Below are positions 45,152 to 57,250 of a DNA stretch of 64,000 nt, piece after piece (positions within the stretch are counted from its first letter, which is position 1; each line of letters opens with the position of its first letter). The notes beneath the pieces are model-generated. The model was not told the origin of the DNA and did not search any database. It was given only the letters and a program-made list of their open reading frames with translations. The DNA is from Prevotella sp. E2-28 (GTDB taxonomy: Bacteria; Bacteroidota; Bacteroidia; Bacteroidales; Bacteroidaceae), in NCBI RefSeq assembly GCF_022024055.1, contig NZ_CP091788.1, positions 1,054,001 through 1,118,000 on the forward strand, written 5' to 3'. The translations under genes were made by a program, and so were the position numbers.

Positions 45152-48094
45152 ATGACACTAAAAGGCCTTTGTAAATATTACATAAGTTGCATCGCGCTGG
45201 AAAATAACACAACACTACGAGCATCGATGAAAGATGAGCAATCTTTCATCAATTTGTCTAGGCTGAATAATGATACTCTAAAGTTGCCTGCAATAGGAGC
45301 ATTCCTTCGTGGTAATCTTGATAAAGAGAAGGAGTTGCTTATTGGCTATCCCATATTGAAAGTCAAACACTTCCTTTCGCCGCTATTCATTATTCATATC
45401 ACATATAGCGATGGTACTCGAGGAATATCAAAAGGTTTTTCTATTGATGATGAACTGCTGATTAACAAAGACATCATAGACAAGTATTCAAAAAACGACA
45501 AGACGGAGAATATCTATGAACTTCGAGAATTGGAGTCAGAACTTGGTTTTACAGAAGGTCATGCTACTTTTAGCGATTTAGCAGATAAAGTGAGTCTGCT
45601 TAGAACTATTCGTTCTGATTGGGATTGGCTTGATGACTTGAATTTTGATGATCTAAAGAAAGGCCAACTTCAAATATCAGACCAAGACGGAATACTTAAT
45701 CGTGCGATAATCTTTGCGAAAGATCCTACACCATATACGGTAGGACTGAGTAATGAACTGGCAAATTTGGAGCAATATAGCGATCTAGACATTCGCCATT
45801 CTGTCTTATGGAAGTTTATTCATAAACAGTTTAATAGAAATGCTCCGTTTGAGAAAGATATTCTAGAAGTGCTACCTCTTAATGATGAGCAAGAGAAGGC
45901 TGTTCGTTCGGCCTTAAGTGCTGATGTGACATTGATAGCAGGTCCTCCAGGAACAGGGAAAACTCAGGTCGTCGCCAATCTTATTATCAATGCGGCAATT
46001 GCAGGTCAGAACGTACTGTTTACGAGTAAAAATAACAATGCAGTTGATGTTGTCGTAAAACGTATAAATTCTATCAATAAGGAATTGCCGTTGGTTCTTA
46101 GGTATGAGAAAAGTGCAAAGCAGTGTATTTCGGACTATGCACAATTATGGGAAAAGGCAAAACCTAAAGGCGAACCTTCTTTAAGCGCATTTGATGCATA
46201 CCGATATGTCTATTCAAGTTATGAATCGAAACGTTCTCAGAAGCAACAAATCGTAGAACGCAGGAATCAGCTTGATGACTTGGAACAGTCTGTATGTGCT
46301 GTAAGGGATAGGTGCGAACAATGGATTGGTGTATTGACAGAAAGTGAGGTCGATGAGGTAAGAAATGATTATGACGTTTTTATAGAACATCGTAACGCTT
46401 TGCTACATGGACCACAAAGACTGATTGATAAACTTTTCAAGAAACGTTGGGAACGTAAAATAGTGGCTGATAGTGAGAATGTAATATTGGCTATAAATTC
46501 TTTTCAGGAAAAACATCATCTGGGCCTTGAGGTTTCGCCTCAAATGACAGAGCGTGAATGGCTTGATTTTGATACGAAATTCAAATCTATTATGAATGAT
46601 ATGAAGCTCATCGCATCCTATAATGCCCAACTAACGGAATTATGTGATTCTGCTTCACTTGAGCAACTTGATGCAGCAATGATGGCTGAACATGTAGAGT
46701 TGCAGGCAAAAGCAAAAATCGCTTGGAATTCTTGGCTGAATCAGCATATAAGTACATTCAATCCCCAAAATAGAGGCGAACTGCATGATTATATCAGTTT
46801 CTTGGAGCATGACCATGTTGATAACTTTACTCCTGCATTGAAGACTTTGTTGCCAGTTAGTGCCATTACATCTTTAAGTGCTCGCAGGCGCATACCATTC
46901 AAGGAAGCCATTTACGACCTACTTATTATAGATGAGGCCAGTCAATGTGATATCGCCTCAATGGTTCCCTTGCTGATGAGAGCGAAACGTGTAGCGGTAA
47001 TTGGAGATAAACAGCAACTCAATCATATTTGTCTCCTCAGTAAACAGACAGATTTGTCTTTAATTCTTGCTAATGATGTTGAGGCCAGATGGTCGTATCG
47101 TGGCAGTTCAATATATGACCTTGCAGAAAGCATGACAGAAGCAGAAAACATTATCCAATTGCGTGATCATCATCGTAGTTTCCTAGATATTATTCAGTTT
47201 TCTAATCAGGAGTTCTATGACAATACACTTCGAATAGCAACAGATTATAGTCGTTTACAATCGCCCAACAATGGAAAACCCATTCTTGGAATACAATGGT
47301 TGAATGTCAAAGGTAAGACTATTCGTCCAGAGAATGGTGGTGCATATAATCTTCAAGAAGCAGAAGGTGTTATCCGTATTTTAAGACGTTTGGCTGTTGA
47401 ATTAGAATTTGAAGGTAGTATTGGTGTTACGACGCCATTTCATCTTCAGGCAGAAATGATAACCAAAGCTTTGGAGAGAGATGCAGAGTTGAGAAATCAT
47501 TTGGAACTGCACAACAAAATACTGATCGATACTGTGCATAAATTTCAGGGAGATGAACGCGATGTTATTATTTTCTCACCTGTTGTTTCTGAAGGAACAA
47601 AGTCGCAGAGTCTTATGTTCCTTAAATCTACAGGCAACCTGTTTAATGTGGCCATAACACGTGCGAGAGCTTTGCTTGTAACTGTTGGTGATAAACAGTA
47701 TTGTAAACAATGTGGTGTTAGCTATCTGGAACACTTTGCTGAGTATAGCTGCGGAAAAGACGCTCCTGTAGAATCATCAGAGTGGGAACACATGCTTCAG
47801 AATGCACTTTCTGATGCAGGCATCCCTGTAACCGCACAATATCATGTGGATAAATATTACCTGGACCTTGCTCTCTTTTATAAGGGTAAGAAACTCGACA
47901 TAGAGGTTGATGGAGCAATGTATCACCAAACATGGACAGGTGAACTCTGTTACAATGACCAACTGCGTAATCATGCTTTGATGCGAGAAGGTTGGGATGT
48001 CATCCGTTTTTGGGTTCAACAAGTACGAGACCAATTACCTTGGTGCATCAAGCAAATAAAAGATTGGATGGAATCTGTTGACAAAAAGAATTAA
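45152..48094 (+). CDS. SF1 (UPF1/DNA2-like) helicase fused to a DUF559/Vsr-like nuclease
   Basis: 980 residues from the ATG at 45152 (frame open from 45059, overlapping fic). Helicase motifs: Walker A GPPGTGKT (264-271), Walker B LLIIDEASQCD (Asp594, Glu595), GDKQQLNHI, and the late motifs TVHKFQGDERDVIIFS and NVAITRARALL. The last 110 residues (YYLDLALFYKGKKLDIEVDG, then QLRNHALMREGWDVIRF) match the DUF559 PD-(D/E)XK-type nuclease pattern. Helicase-nuclease fusions of this type are common in defence loci; here it sits after fic in an accessory region ended by an insertion sequence. Defence is inference. The nucleotide composition looks more AT-rich than the neighbouring CAZyme genes. Confidence 0.85.
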   Translation: MTLKGLCKYYISCIALENNTTLRASMKDEQSFINLSRLNNDTLKLPAIGAFLRGNLDKEKELLIGYPILKVKHFLSPLFIIHITYSDGTRGISKGFSIDDELLINKDIIDKYSKNDKTENIYELRELESELGFTEGHATFSDLADKVSLLRTIRSDWDWLDDLNFDDLKKGQLQISDQDGILNRAIIFAKDPTPYTVGLSNELANLEQYSDLDIRHSVLWKFIHKQFNRNAPFEKDILEVLPLNDEQEKAVRSALSADVTLIAGPPGTGKTQVVANLIINAAIAGQNVLFTSKNNNAVDVVVKRINSINKELPLVLRYEKSAKQCISDYAQLWEKAKPKGEPSLSAFDAYRYVYSSYESKRSQKQQIVERRNQLDDLEQSVCAVRDRCEQWIGVLTESEVDEVRNDYDVFIEHRNALLHGPQRLIDKLFKKRWERKIVADSENVILAINSFQEKHHLGLEVSPQMTEREWLDFDTKFKSIMNDMKLIASYNAQLTELCDSASLEQLDAAMMAEHVELQAKAKIAWNSWLNQHISTFNPQNRGELHDYISFLEHDHVDNFTPALKTLLPVSAITSLSARRRIPFKEAIYDLLIIDEASQCDIASMVPLLMRAKRVAVIGDKQQLNHICLLSKQTDLSLILANDVEARWSYRGSSIYDLAESMTEAENIIQLRDHHRSFLDIIQFSNQEFYDNTLRIATDYSRLQSPNNGKPILGIQWLNVKGKTIRPENGGAYNLQEAEGVIRILRRLAVELEFEGSIGVTTPFHLQAEMITKALERDAELRNHLELHNKILIDTVHKFQGDERDVIIFSPVVSEGTKSQSLMFLKSTGNLFNVAITRARALLVTVGDKQYCKQCGVSYLEHFAEYSCGKDAPVESSEWEHMLQNALSDAGIPVTAQYHVDKYYLDLALFYKGKKLDIEVDGAMYHQTWTGELCYNDQLRNHALMREGWDVIRFWVQQVRDQLPWCIKQIKDWMESVDKKN

Positions 48095-48185
48095 CGCCAG
48101 AAAAGGCCTATAGTGGAAATCACGAAAAATCACGGGGACTGGTGTGAAGTGAACCCAGAAAGTTGGACACAACTGAAAGGTTCAA

Positions 48186-48722
48186 ATGAAAAAAGAATTT
48201 AGTTTAGAAGAAAAGATGTCCGCAATTGGTTTTGTGTTCCAAGGCGAGTCAGCCCGTTCCGTGTCCCGTAGACTCCACTTAGGCCATCATATTCTATATG
48301 AGTGGATAGAGAGTTACAAACTCCTTGGCATTGAAGGTCTAAAATTCAAGCGGAAAAAGAAAAAGAGGCTCTCATATGAAGAAAAATGCAAAATTGTTCG
48401 CGAATATCAAGAAAGTGAATTAACTTTGTTCCAGCTTTCAGCTAAATATCAATTGTCAAGCTCGATAATTGGCAATTGGGTTAAATTGGTTGAGCGAAAT
48501 GGATTTGAAGCACTGGAATCTCGACGATCCAGGCATCTCCAAACTGGTGAGCATATGATTAAACGACTACCCAAAGAAGAGTACGAGAAGGAGAATGAGC
48601 GCCTTCGCAAGGAGAACGAACGCTTAAGGCTGGAGAATCTCCTGCTAAAAAAAGTGAGAGCCTTAGTCGAGGAAAGAGAAGCTCGAAACAGAGCGATTGG
48701 GCATGGGCCATCGAAGAACTAA
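48186..48722 (+). CDS. IS3-family transposase OrfA
   Basis: 178 residues. Two HTH_IS150-like segments (EKMSAIGFVFQGESARSVSR and ILYEWIESYKLLGIEGLKF, then CKIVREYQESELTLFQLSAK) and a C-terminal leucine-zipper helix (KENERLRKENERLRLENLLL) for multimerisation. It binds the element ends. The 3' part contains the A7 slip site from which OrfAB is made. Confidence 0.9.
   Translation: MKKEFSLEEKMSAIGFVFQGESARSVSRRLHLGHHILYEWIESYKLLGIEGLKFKRKKKKRLSYEEKCKIVREYQESELTLFQLSAKYQLSSSIIGNWVKLVERNGFEALESRRSRHLQTGEHMIKRLPKEEYEKENERLRKENERLRLENLLLKKVRALVEEREARNRAIGHGPSKN
48647..48653 (+). other. A7 slippery site for OrfA-OrfB -1 frameshifting
   Basis: Seven A residues followed by G. In OrfA the codons read CTA AAA AAA GTG. 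A -1 slip leads to the frame AGT GAG AGC and continues without a stop through SDWAWAIEELRRNEHADLAV into the DDE domain of OrfB. This is the standard way IS3 elements make the OrfAB transposase. Confidence 0.85.
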
Positions 48723-48769
48723 GGCGTAATGAGCATGCAGATTTAGCTGTCCTGCTGGAGCTCAAGAAG

Positions 48770-49558
48770 ATGGCGCGTAGTACATTCTATTATCACCTCA
48801 AGCATCACAAGAAGCAAGACAAGTACAAGGAAGTAAAAGATATGATATACATCATATTCCATAAGCATAAAGGACGTTACGGATACCGGCGTATAACGCT
48901 GGAACTCCGTAAAGATGGCAGTCTTATCAATCACAAGACAGTCAAGAAGCTTATGGACGAAATGGAACTGAAGAGCGAGGTGAGGAAGGTGAAATTTCAC
49001 TCCTATAAAGGAGAAGTTGGCAAGACTGCGCCTAATATCATAGACAGGGATTTTACAGCAGAAATACCTTATCAGAAGCTGGCAACAGACGTGACCCAGA
49101 TGACGATAGGCGGACGCAAGATTTACCTGTCACCTATACTTGACATGTGCGATGGTGAGATCCTTGCATATTCAATCACAGAGAAGCCAAACATGGAAAT
49201 GGTACTCGGTATGCTCAACCAGATGTACAGGCGTATAAAGCTGCCTGAGAGTGTCGTATTGCACTCTGACCAAGGATGGCACTACCAGCACGTAGCCTAC
49301 CAGAATAGTCTAAAGAAACATGGCATTATCCAAAGCATGTCTCGCAAGGGAAATTGTCTGGATAACGCCATGATGGAGAATTTCTTTGGTCTCATGAAGT
49401 CAGAACTACTGTATTCTGGGAAGTACACATCAGCAGACGCCTTCATCAAAGACCTGATAGATTATATAGAATACTATAATAACGAGAGAATAAAACTGAG
49501 GCTTAATGGCATGTCGCCCGTACAATACAGGAAGATGCTTACTGCTTCGATTGTTTAA
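48770..49558 (+). CDS. IS3-family transposase OrfB (DDE integrase domain)
   Basis: 262 residues from its own ATG; made mainly as the C-terminal half of OrfAB after the slip at 48647. The HTH_21 segment (HKGRYGYRRITLELRKDG) precedes the rve domain with the DDE triad: Asp of LATDVTQM, Asp of LHSDQGWHY and Glu of DNAMMENFFG. It ends in the usual YYNNERIKLRLNGMSPVQYR. Nothing is missing. Confidence 0.92.
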   Translation: MARSTFYYHLKHHKKQDKYKEVKDMIYIIFHKHKGRYGYRRITLELRKDGSLINHKTVKKLMDEMELKSEVRKVKFHSYKGEVGKTAPNIIDRDFTAEIPYQKLATDVTQMTIGGRKIYLSPILDMCDGEILAYSITEKPNMEMVLGMLNQMYRRIKLPESVVLHSDQGWHYQHVAYQNSLKKHGIIQSMSRKGNCLDNAMMENFFGLMKSELLYSGKYTSADAFIKDLIDYIEYYNNERIKLRLNGMSPVQYRKMLTASIV

Positions 49559-49647
49559 CTGTCCAAACTTTGGGGTTCACTTCAAGACCAGTCCCCATGA
49601 TTCAAATTATGTTACAAAATAAAGTCGTTAACTATCAGTATTAAATA

Positions 49648-50250
49648 ATGATGAAAAAGTTTCTTTTACAATTCTGTTTCGTTTCCTTGGGATTTGTTAC
49701 GGTTAATTGCCAATCGAGGAGTACTACGTCAAAACCTACAGATGTTTCTGTAGGATTGGAATCAAACTCCTGTCCTATCTCATTAAATACGACTACAATT
49801 ACTTACAGCCACCATACGAATTCAGGAATCGCCATATATACAACCATTAAGATTTATGAAGACCATTTGGTATGGGAATATGATGAAGCTCGTAATGATT
49901 GTAGTCTCAAAGATTCCTGTAAATATAGCAGAGAAGAATTTAAAGAATTGATTACAAGTCTTTCGAATGTTCAATTCTCAGCGATTGATGCCCACGATTA
50001 TAGTGTTGGGGGATCAGGCTATGGATATTCTTTTGAATCAGCTTCTAATCAGTATTTCTATTATGACAGTTCGTATAAGTTATCAGGAAACTATAGCGAT
50101 GTTTCTTCTTTAATTCAACAATTCATCAAAGCACATAAGACTGATTGTGAGATGATTTTTGAAAAGTTGTCTAGAATGCCACATGAGCGAGGAAGTTTCG
50201 GAGAATTCAGAACTCTTCCAGAAGAATTAGAAAAGTACAGAGTAAATTGA
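49648..50250 (+). CDS. Hypothetical lipoprotein
   Basis: 200 residues; signal MMKKFLLQFCFVSLGFVTVN with a cysteine at residue 21 that could be lipidated. The rest is rich in Ser, Tyr and Asn, with no family I can name. It starts 51 bases after the IS right end, so its original promoter may have been displaced by the insertion. Convergent with the AAA ATPase gene. Confidence 0.6.
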   Translation: MMKKFLLQFCFVSLGFVTVNCQSRSTTSKPTDVSVGLESNSCPISLNTTTITYSHHTNSGIAIYTTIKIYEDHLVWEYDEARNDCSLKDSCKYSREEFKELITSLSNVQFSAIDAHDYSVGGSGYGYSFESASNQYFYYDSSYKLSGNYSDVSSLIQQFIKAHKTDCEMIFEKLSRMPHERGSFGEFRTLPEELEKYRVN

Positions 50251-50279
50251 AGATTCGGATAATAACAGACCGTCTCGCC

Positions 50280-51452
50280 CTAATAGGTCAATCCAAATTG
50301 CCAGAGAGGGATGATGTTGCCATAGCCTGTTTCGATATCGTCTTTTACTACATAGCCTTTGGGCGCATCTTGTATCTGCTTTTGCTTCTTACTCTTACCA
50401 CCTACCTCAAAGGTCTTGCCGTCTATTTCAAAGTCACTGATACGTGAACTGATGACATCGGTTGCTACTCGCATCTGATTGTAGAAGAAAGTCTCGCGAA
50501 TGTTGCCAATATCAGTACTCTCATGTCCAAGTACATAGGCCAGGTTTGTGTTGTCAAGATAAACTTTCTCTACCTTTCCTAAGCCACGTATGCCGCCAGT
50601 ATCGTCGCGCAATTGTCCTATCATGCCAGCCTGTTCCATGTAGAGGAAGTAGTCGGGCAGCACATTACGACTTACACCTATCACATTAGCCAAAGACTCC
50701 ATGACAGGTTTAAAGGGCACGCTCTGTGCTATAACGGCCAGCTGCTTCTTTAGTTTCCGGCCTGTAGAGGCATTCATATTAGCATATTGGGGAATGTCAA
50801 CCTCCATTGTTTGGTTGATAACTTGTCGCAAACGCATTTCATAGCCACCCTCACTTGCAAATGGGTAGTAGCCATTCTTCAGGTAGTCTTTGAAGAAAGG
50901 AAGAGGATGACTGATGGCATCTAGTTTTGCCTGATGTTCAAGAATTTCGTTGAGGGTATATACCGGTGCGGTTATGTTATGAAACAATGCTAGATATTCC
51001 CTGAATGAAAGTCCCTGCATGGTGTATATCAGAGTACGTCGGCTCAGGTCGGATGCTCCTTTTGTGATATCAAGTATGGACGATCCTGTAAATCCTACCT
51101 TCAAGTCTGGATGAGAGTCGTATATGAGTTTCAATTCTCGTGACCAATTCTCGTATTTATGAATCTCGTCAATGAAAATCTGCTCTCCACCATCTTTTAC
51201 AAACTCATCTATAGTGTCGATGAGGGTATGGGTTGAGAAATACAGATGGTCGGCAGCTACATATAGCATATGTCGCTTGTCTCTGTTATCCTTGATGTAT
51301 TGAAGAATCATCGTTGACTTTCCTACACCACGTGGGCCAACAAGTCCGAACATTCTGGACTCCCAACTCACTTGATTATACATATACCGATGGAATGTTG
51401 AAGTGGTTAACTTCAACTGAGTCTCCATGAATTCTATAAGCGAAATATCCAT
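50280..51452 (-). CDS. AAA_14/DUF4143-type ATP-binding protein
   Basis: 390 residues from the ATG at 51450-51452 (frame open to 51524, but the promoter lies in between). Walker A GLVGPRGVGKST, Walker B-like IFIDEIHKYENW, GFTGSSILD sensor-like motif and a C-terminal DUF4143-type part (FFYNQMRVATDVISSR and FEIDGKTFEVGGKSKK, which resembles a PD-(D/E)XK fold). Members are abundant in Bacteroidota genomes and their role is not established. It is preceded by two identical palindromes, a sign of tight regulation. Confidence 0.88.
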   Translation of the reverse strand: MDISLIEFMETQLKLTTSTFHRYMYNQVSWESRMFGLVGPRGVGKSTMILQYIKDNRDKRHMLYVAADHLYFSTHTLIDTIDEFVKDGGEQIFIDEIHKYENWSRELKLIYDSHPDLKVGFTGSSILDITKGASDLSRRTLIYTMQGLSFREYLALFHNITAPVYTLNEILEHQAKLDAISHPLPFFKDYLKNGYYPFASEGGYEMRLRQVINQTMEVDIPQYANMNASTGRKLKKQLAVIAQSVPFKPVMESLANVIGVSRNVLPDYFLYMEQAGMIGQLRDDTGGIRGLGKVEKVYLDNTNLAYVLGHESTDIGNIRETFFYNQMRVATDVISSRISDFEIDGKTFEVGGKSKKQKQIQDAPKGYVVKDDIETGYGNIIPLWQFGLTY

Positions 51453-51471
51453 AATCGTTATATTTTTGCTG

Positions 51472-51479
51472 CAAATATA
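51472..51479 (-). promoter_or_regulatory. Promoter -7 element for the AAA ATPase gene
   Basis: Reads TATATTTG on the minus strand, 19 bases upstream of the ATG at 51452. The -33 region coincides with the first palindromic operator. Confidence 0.6.
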
Positions 51480-51486
51480 GTAAATT

Positions 51487-51536
51487 TGCACTAAATAAGT
51501 GCATAAAATATAAGAAAAATGCACTAAAGGAGTGCA
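51487..51536. promoter_or_regulatory. Twin palindromic operators TGCACT-N5-AGTGCA
   Basis: Two sites, 51487-51503 (spacer AAATA) and 51520-51536 (spacer AAAGG), have identical 6-bp arms and a centre-to-centre distance of 33 bases, about three helical turns. The first overlaps the position of the -33 element of the AAA ATPase promoter, so a dimeric repressor bound there should block transcription. No candidate repressor is adjacent. Confidence 0.75.
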
Positions 51537-51735
51537 AATTGATGTATTTTGGTGATTGCAATAAGCTTTTTTGAGGATTTTGAACTGTTATTCCTTATAA
51601 CCCTTGTATGTTCAGACGCAAAGGCTATAGAACTGATGCCTGAAAAAGCCTACTGAACAGGCAAGGAATACTTGATAGTTCAACAAGAAGGCAATTTTTT
51701 TCTACAAAACATTAGGTAAACTCAAAAAAAATGAT

Positions 51736-51743
51736 TACCTTTG
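51736..51743 (+). promoter_or_regulatory. Promoter -7 element for tRNA-Tyr
   Basis: Reads TACCTTTG, 18 bases before the mature tRNA 5' end. Confidence 0.55.
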
Positions 51744-51761
51744 CACTCGCTTTCAGAAAAC

Positions 51762-51844
51762 GGGTGTTTTCCAGAGTGGCCAAATGGGGCAGACTGTAAA
51801 TCTGCTGTCTTTCGACTTCGGTGGTTCGAATCCATCAGCACCCA
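51762..51844 (+). tRNA. tRNA-Tyr (GTA)
   Basis: 83 bases with a 7-bp acceptor stem (GGGTGTT / AGCACCC, one T-G pair), anticodon stem GCAGA / TCTGC around CTGTAAA, so anticodon GTA, a long variable arm (class II tRNA as expected for Tyr) and a T arm GGTGG-TTCGAAT-CCATC. The discriminator base is A. CCA is not encoded. No integrase or duplicated tRNA end was found, so there is no evidence that this tRNA is an attachment site. Confidence 0.95.
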
Positions 51845-51883
51845 CTTCCAAAAATCTTATTTTTCCCCCTTTATTCTCCGTAT

Positions 51884-53155
51884 TCACCACAATACGGGCT
51901 CGTATTCCTGTGGCACGTGGGTGGTCTTGATACGCCACTCCTTAGGGTAGAGGTTGTTGGCACGATTACCAATGTTCTTTACCAAACCAAGGGGATGACC
52001 CATAAAGCAGACTTCTACAAGGCCGCGAGGGGTGTCGGGCGGAAGGACAATGGCTTCATGGCGCAGATAGGCCAGGGCCTGAGCGTAGGTAAGCTCTGCT
52101 TGGATGTCTGTTGTTTGGAGGTTGAGGTCTGATGTCATCGTCTTCAATTTATCCGTTTTCCCTCTTCCTGCATCCGTCTTGCTGTTTCCACCTTTGCGCA
52201 GCACGCACATAAAGAGGCCTTCGCTGCGAGTGATGCCAGGGATGAAACGATAGACGGGCTCGTTGAAGCCTTCGAGCAAGGAACCGGTGATATTCCATTC
52301 GGGCTTGGTCGCGATGGGGAGTACCTCGGCATCAAACTCAGAGAGTATCCAACGGATATTTTCCTCGTTCTCCTTTGTATTAAATGTACACGTACTATAT
52401 ATAAGGATGCCGCCTTCGTTGAGGCACTGCCAAGCATCACTTACTATTTCGCGTTGCAACTGCCAACATTTCTCTACGTTCTGCGGATTCCACTCCTTGA
52501 TGGTGGCCTCGTCTTTACGAAACATGCCTTCGCCAGAACAGGGCACATCGCAAAGAATCAGGTCGAACTTCATCTTCGACTTACGATAGTCCTTGGGGAA
52601 AAGATTGGTGACAAGATGATTCTCATAGCCCCACTTTGTTACGTTCTCCAACAGGATGCTGGCACGATTACGCATGGGCTCGTTGCTATAGAGCACGCAA
52701 TCAGCTGGCAGGGCTGAACGGAGTAGGGTGGACTTGCCACCAGGGGCTGCACAGAGGTCAAGACTCACCCCCAACCCCTCCCTGTGAGGGAGGGGAGTAG
52801 AAAGAAGTTGTTCTTGAGTGTAATTACTCCCCTCCATTTCAGGGAGGGGTCGGAGGAGGGTCTTTAGCACTTCATCCAGAAACATCGACGCGGCTTCCTG
52901 CACATAATAGCAGCCGGCATGAAAGAGGGGGTCGAAAGTGAAGTTGGGACGCTTGGCCAGATAGTAGGCGTTGCGGCACCAGGGCACGGGAACCGCATCT
53001 TCCATCTTCCATCTTTCATCTTCCATCTTGGAAGGGTTCAGGCGGATACTAACGGGCACATCTTCCTCGAACGAGTGCAGATAGCGCCCAAAGCGCTCTT
53101 CGCCCATTAACTCTTTCGTTGTATGTATAAATTCTTTTGGTAGTTGTATCATCAT
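51884..53155 (-). CDS. RNA m5C methyltransferase, RsmF/NOP2-Sun family
   Basis: Methylates cytosine in rRNA or tRNA with SAM. It is 423 residues with motifs LDLCAAPGGKST (SAM site), DVPCSGEGMFRKD and the catalytic Cys of STCTFNTKENE. A C-terminal RNA-binding extension (AYLRHEAIVLPPDTPRG and GLVKNIGNRANNLYPKEWR) is like RsmF. Two repeat-derived insertions are in frame: about residues 42-53 (KMEDERWKMED, from a GATGGAA-type microsatellite) and about residues 99-131 (STPLPHREGLGV, from a palindromic repeat at 52761-52861), just before the SAM motif. The upstream stretch 53156-53211 holds four AATTATG units (53174-53201). Confidence 0.92.
   Translation of the reverse strand: MMIQLPKEFIHTTKELMGEERFGRYLHSFEEDVPVSIRLNPSKMEDERWKMEDAVPVPWCRNAYYLAKRPNFTFDPLFHAGCYYVQEAASMFLDEVLKTLLRPLPEMEGSNYTQEQLLSTPLPHREGLGVSLDLCAAPGGKSTLLRSALPADCVLYSNEPMRNRASILLENVTKWGYENHLVTNLFPKDYRKSKMKFDLILCDVPCSGEGMFRKDEATIKEWNPQNVEKCWQLQREIVSDAWQCLNEGGILIYSTCTFNTKENEENIRWILSEFDAEVLPIATKPEWNITGSLLEGFNEPVYRFIPGITRSEGLFMCVLRKGGNSKTDAGRGKTDKLKTMTSDLNLQTTDIQAELTYAQALAYLRHEAIVLPPDTPRGLVEVCFMGHPLGLVKNIGNRANNLYPKEWRIKTTHVPQEYEPVLW
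52761..52861 (+). repeat. Palindromic repeat element, in-frame insertion in the m5C methyltransferase gene
   Basis: Two inverted blocks: CCCCTCCCTGTGAGGGAGGGG (52775-52795, written here with its 3-base centre) and CCCCTCCATTTCAGGGAGGGG near 52829-52849, joined by 33 bases. Starts AGACTCACCCCCA. The same layout is found at 59921-60022 in the sigma factor gene. Read on the minus strand it has no stop and encodes TPLPHREGLGVS. Confidence 0.8.
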
Positions 53156-53173
53156 TGTGCAAAAGTAGAAAAT

Positions 53174-53201
53174 AATTATGAATTATGAATTATGAATTAT
53201 G
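53174..53201. repeat. Four tandem 7-bp units AATTATG
   Basis: Perfect fourfold repeat in the intergenic space between the methyltransferase gene start and the GH2 promoter. No function seen; such short repeats are prone to slippage. Confidence 0.85.
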
Positions 53202-53211
53202 ATTTTTTTTG

Positions 53212-53219
53212 TAAATTTG
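53212..53219 (+). promoter_or_regulatory. Promoter -7 element for the GH2-GH43 operon
   Basis: Reads TAAATTTG, 45 bases before the ATG at 53265. Confidence 0.55.
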
Positions 53220-53258
53220 CACGATTAAAAAAACCAGAACATCATAAATAAAACCTAA

Positions 53259-57230
<3,972 letters not shown>

Positions 57231-57250
57231 AAAAGTAAAAGATAAGCGCT

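Larger units (their letters stand above)
48134..49596 (+). mobile_element. IS3-family (IS150-like) insertion sequence
   Basis: About 1.46 kb with imperfect inverted ends of 36 and 37 bases (48134-48169 and 49560-49596), carrying two overlapping transposase frames joined by a probable -1 frameshift. The conserved IS150-type end begins TGAAGTGAACCC at 48145 and ends at 49584; the inverted repeat extends 10 bases further on each side (GGGGACTGGT). No target-site duplication was found with either boundary. The element separates the helicase-nuclease gene from the following lipoprotein gene. The transposase looks intact. Confidence 0.88.

Noticed and set aside
48134..49596. Target-site duplication of the IS element
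   Set aside because: Flanking bases were compared at both possible boundaries and do not match.
51762..51844. tRNA-Tyr as an attachment site for the accessory region
   Set aside because: No integrase gene and no duplicated tRNA 3' end were seen in the window.
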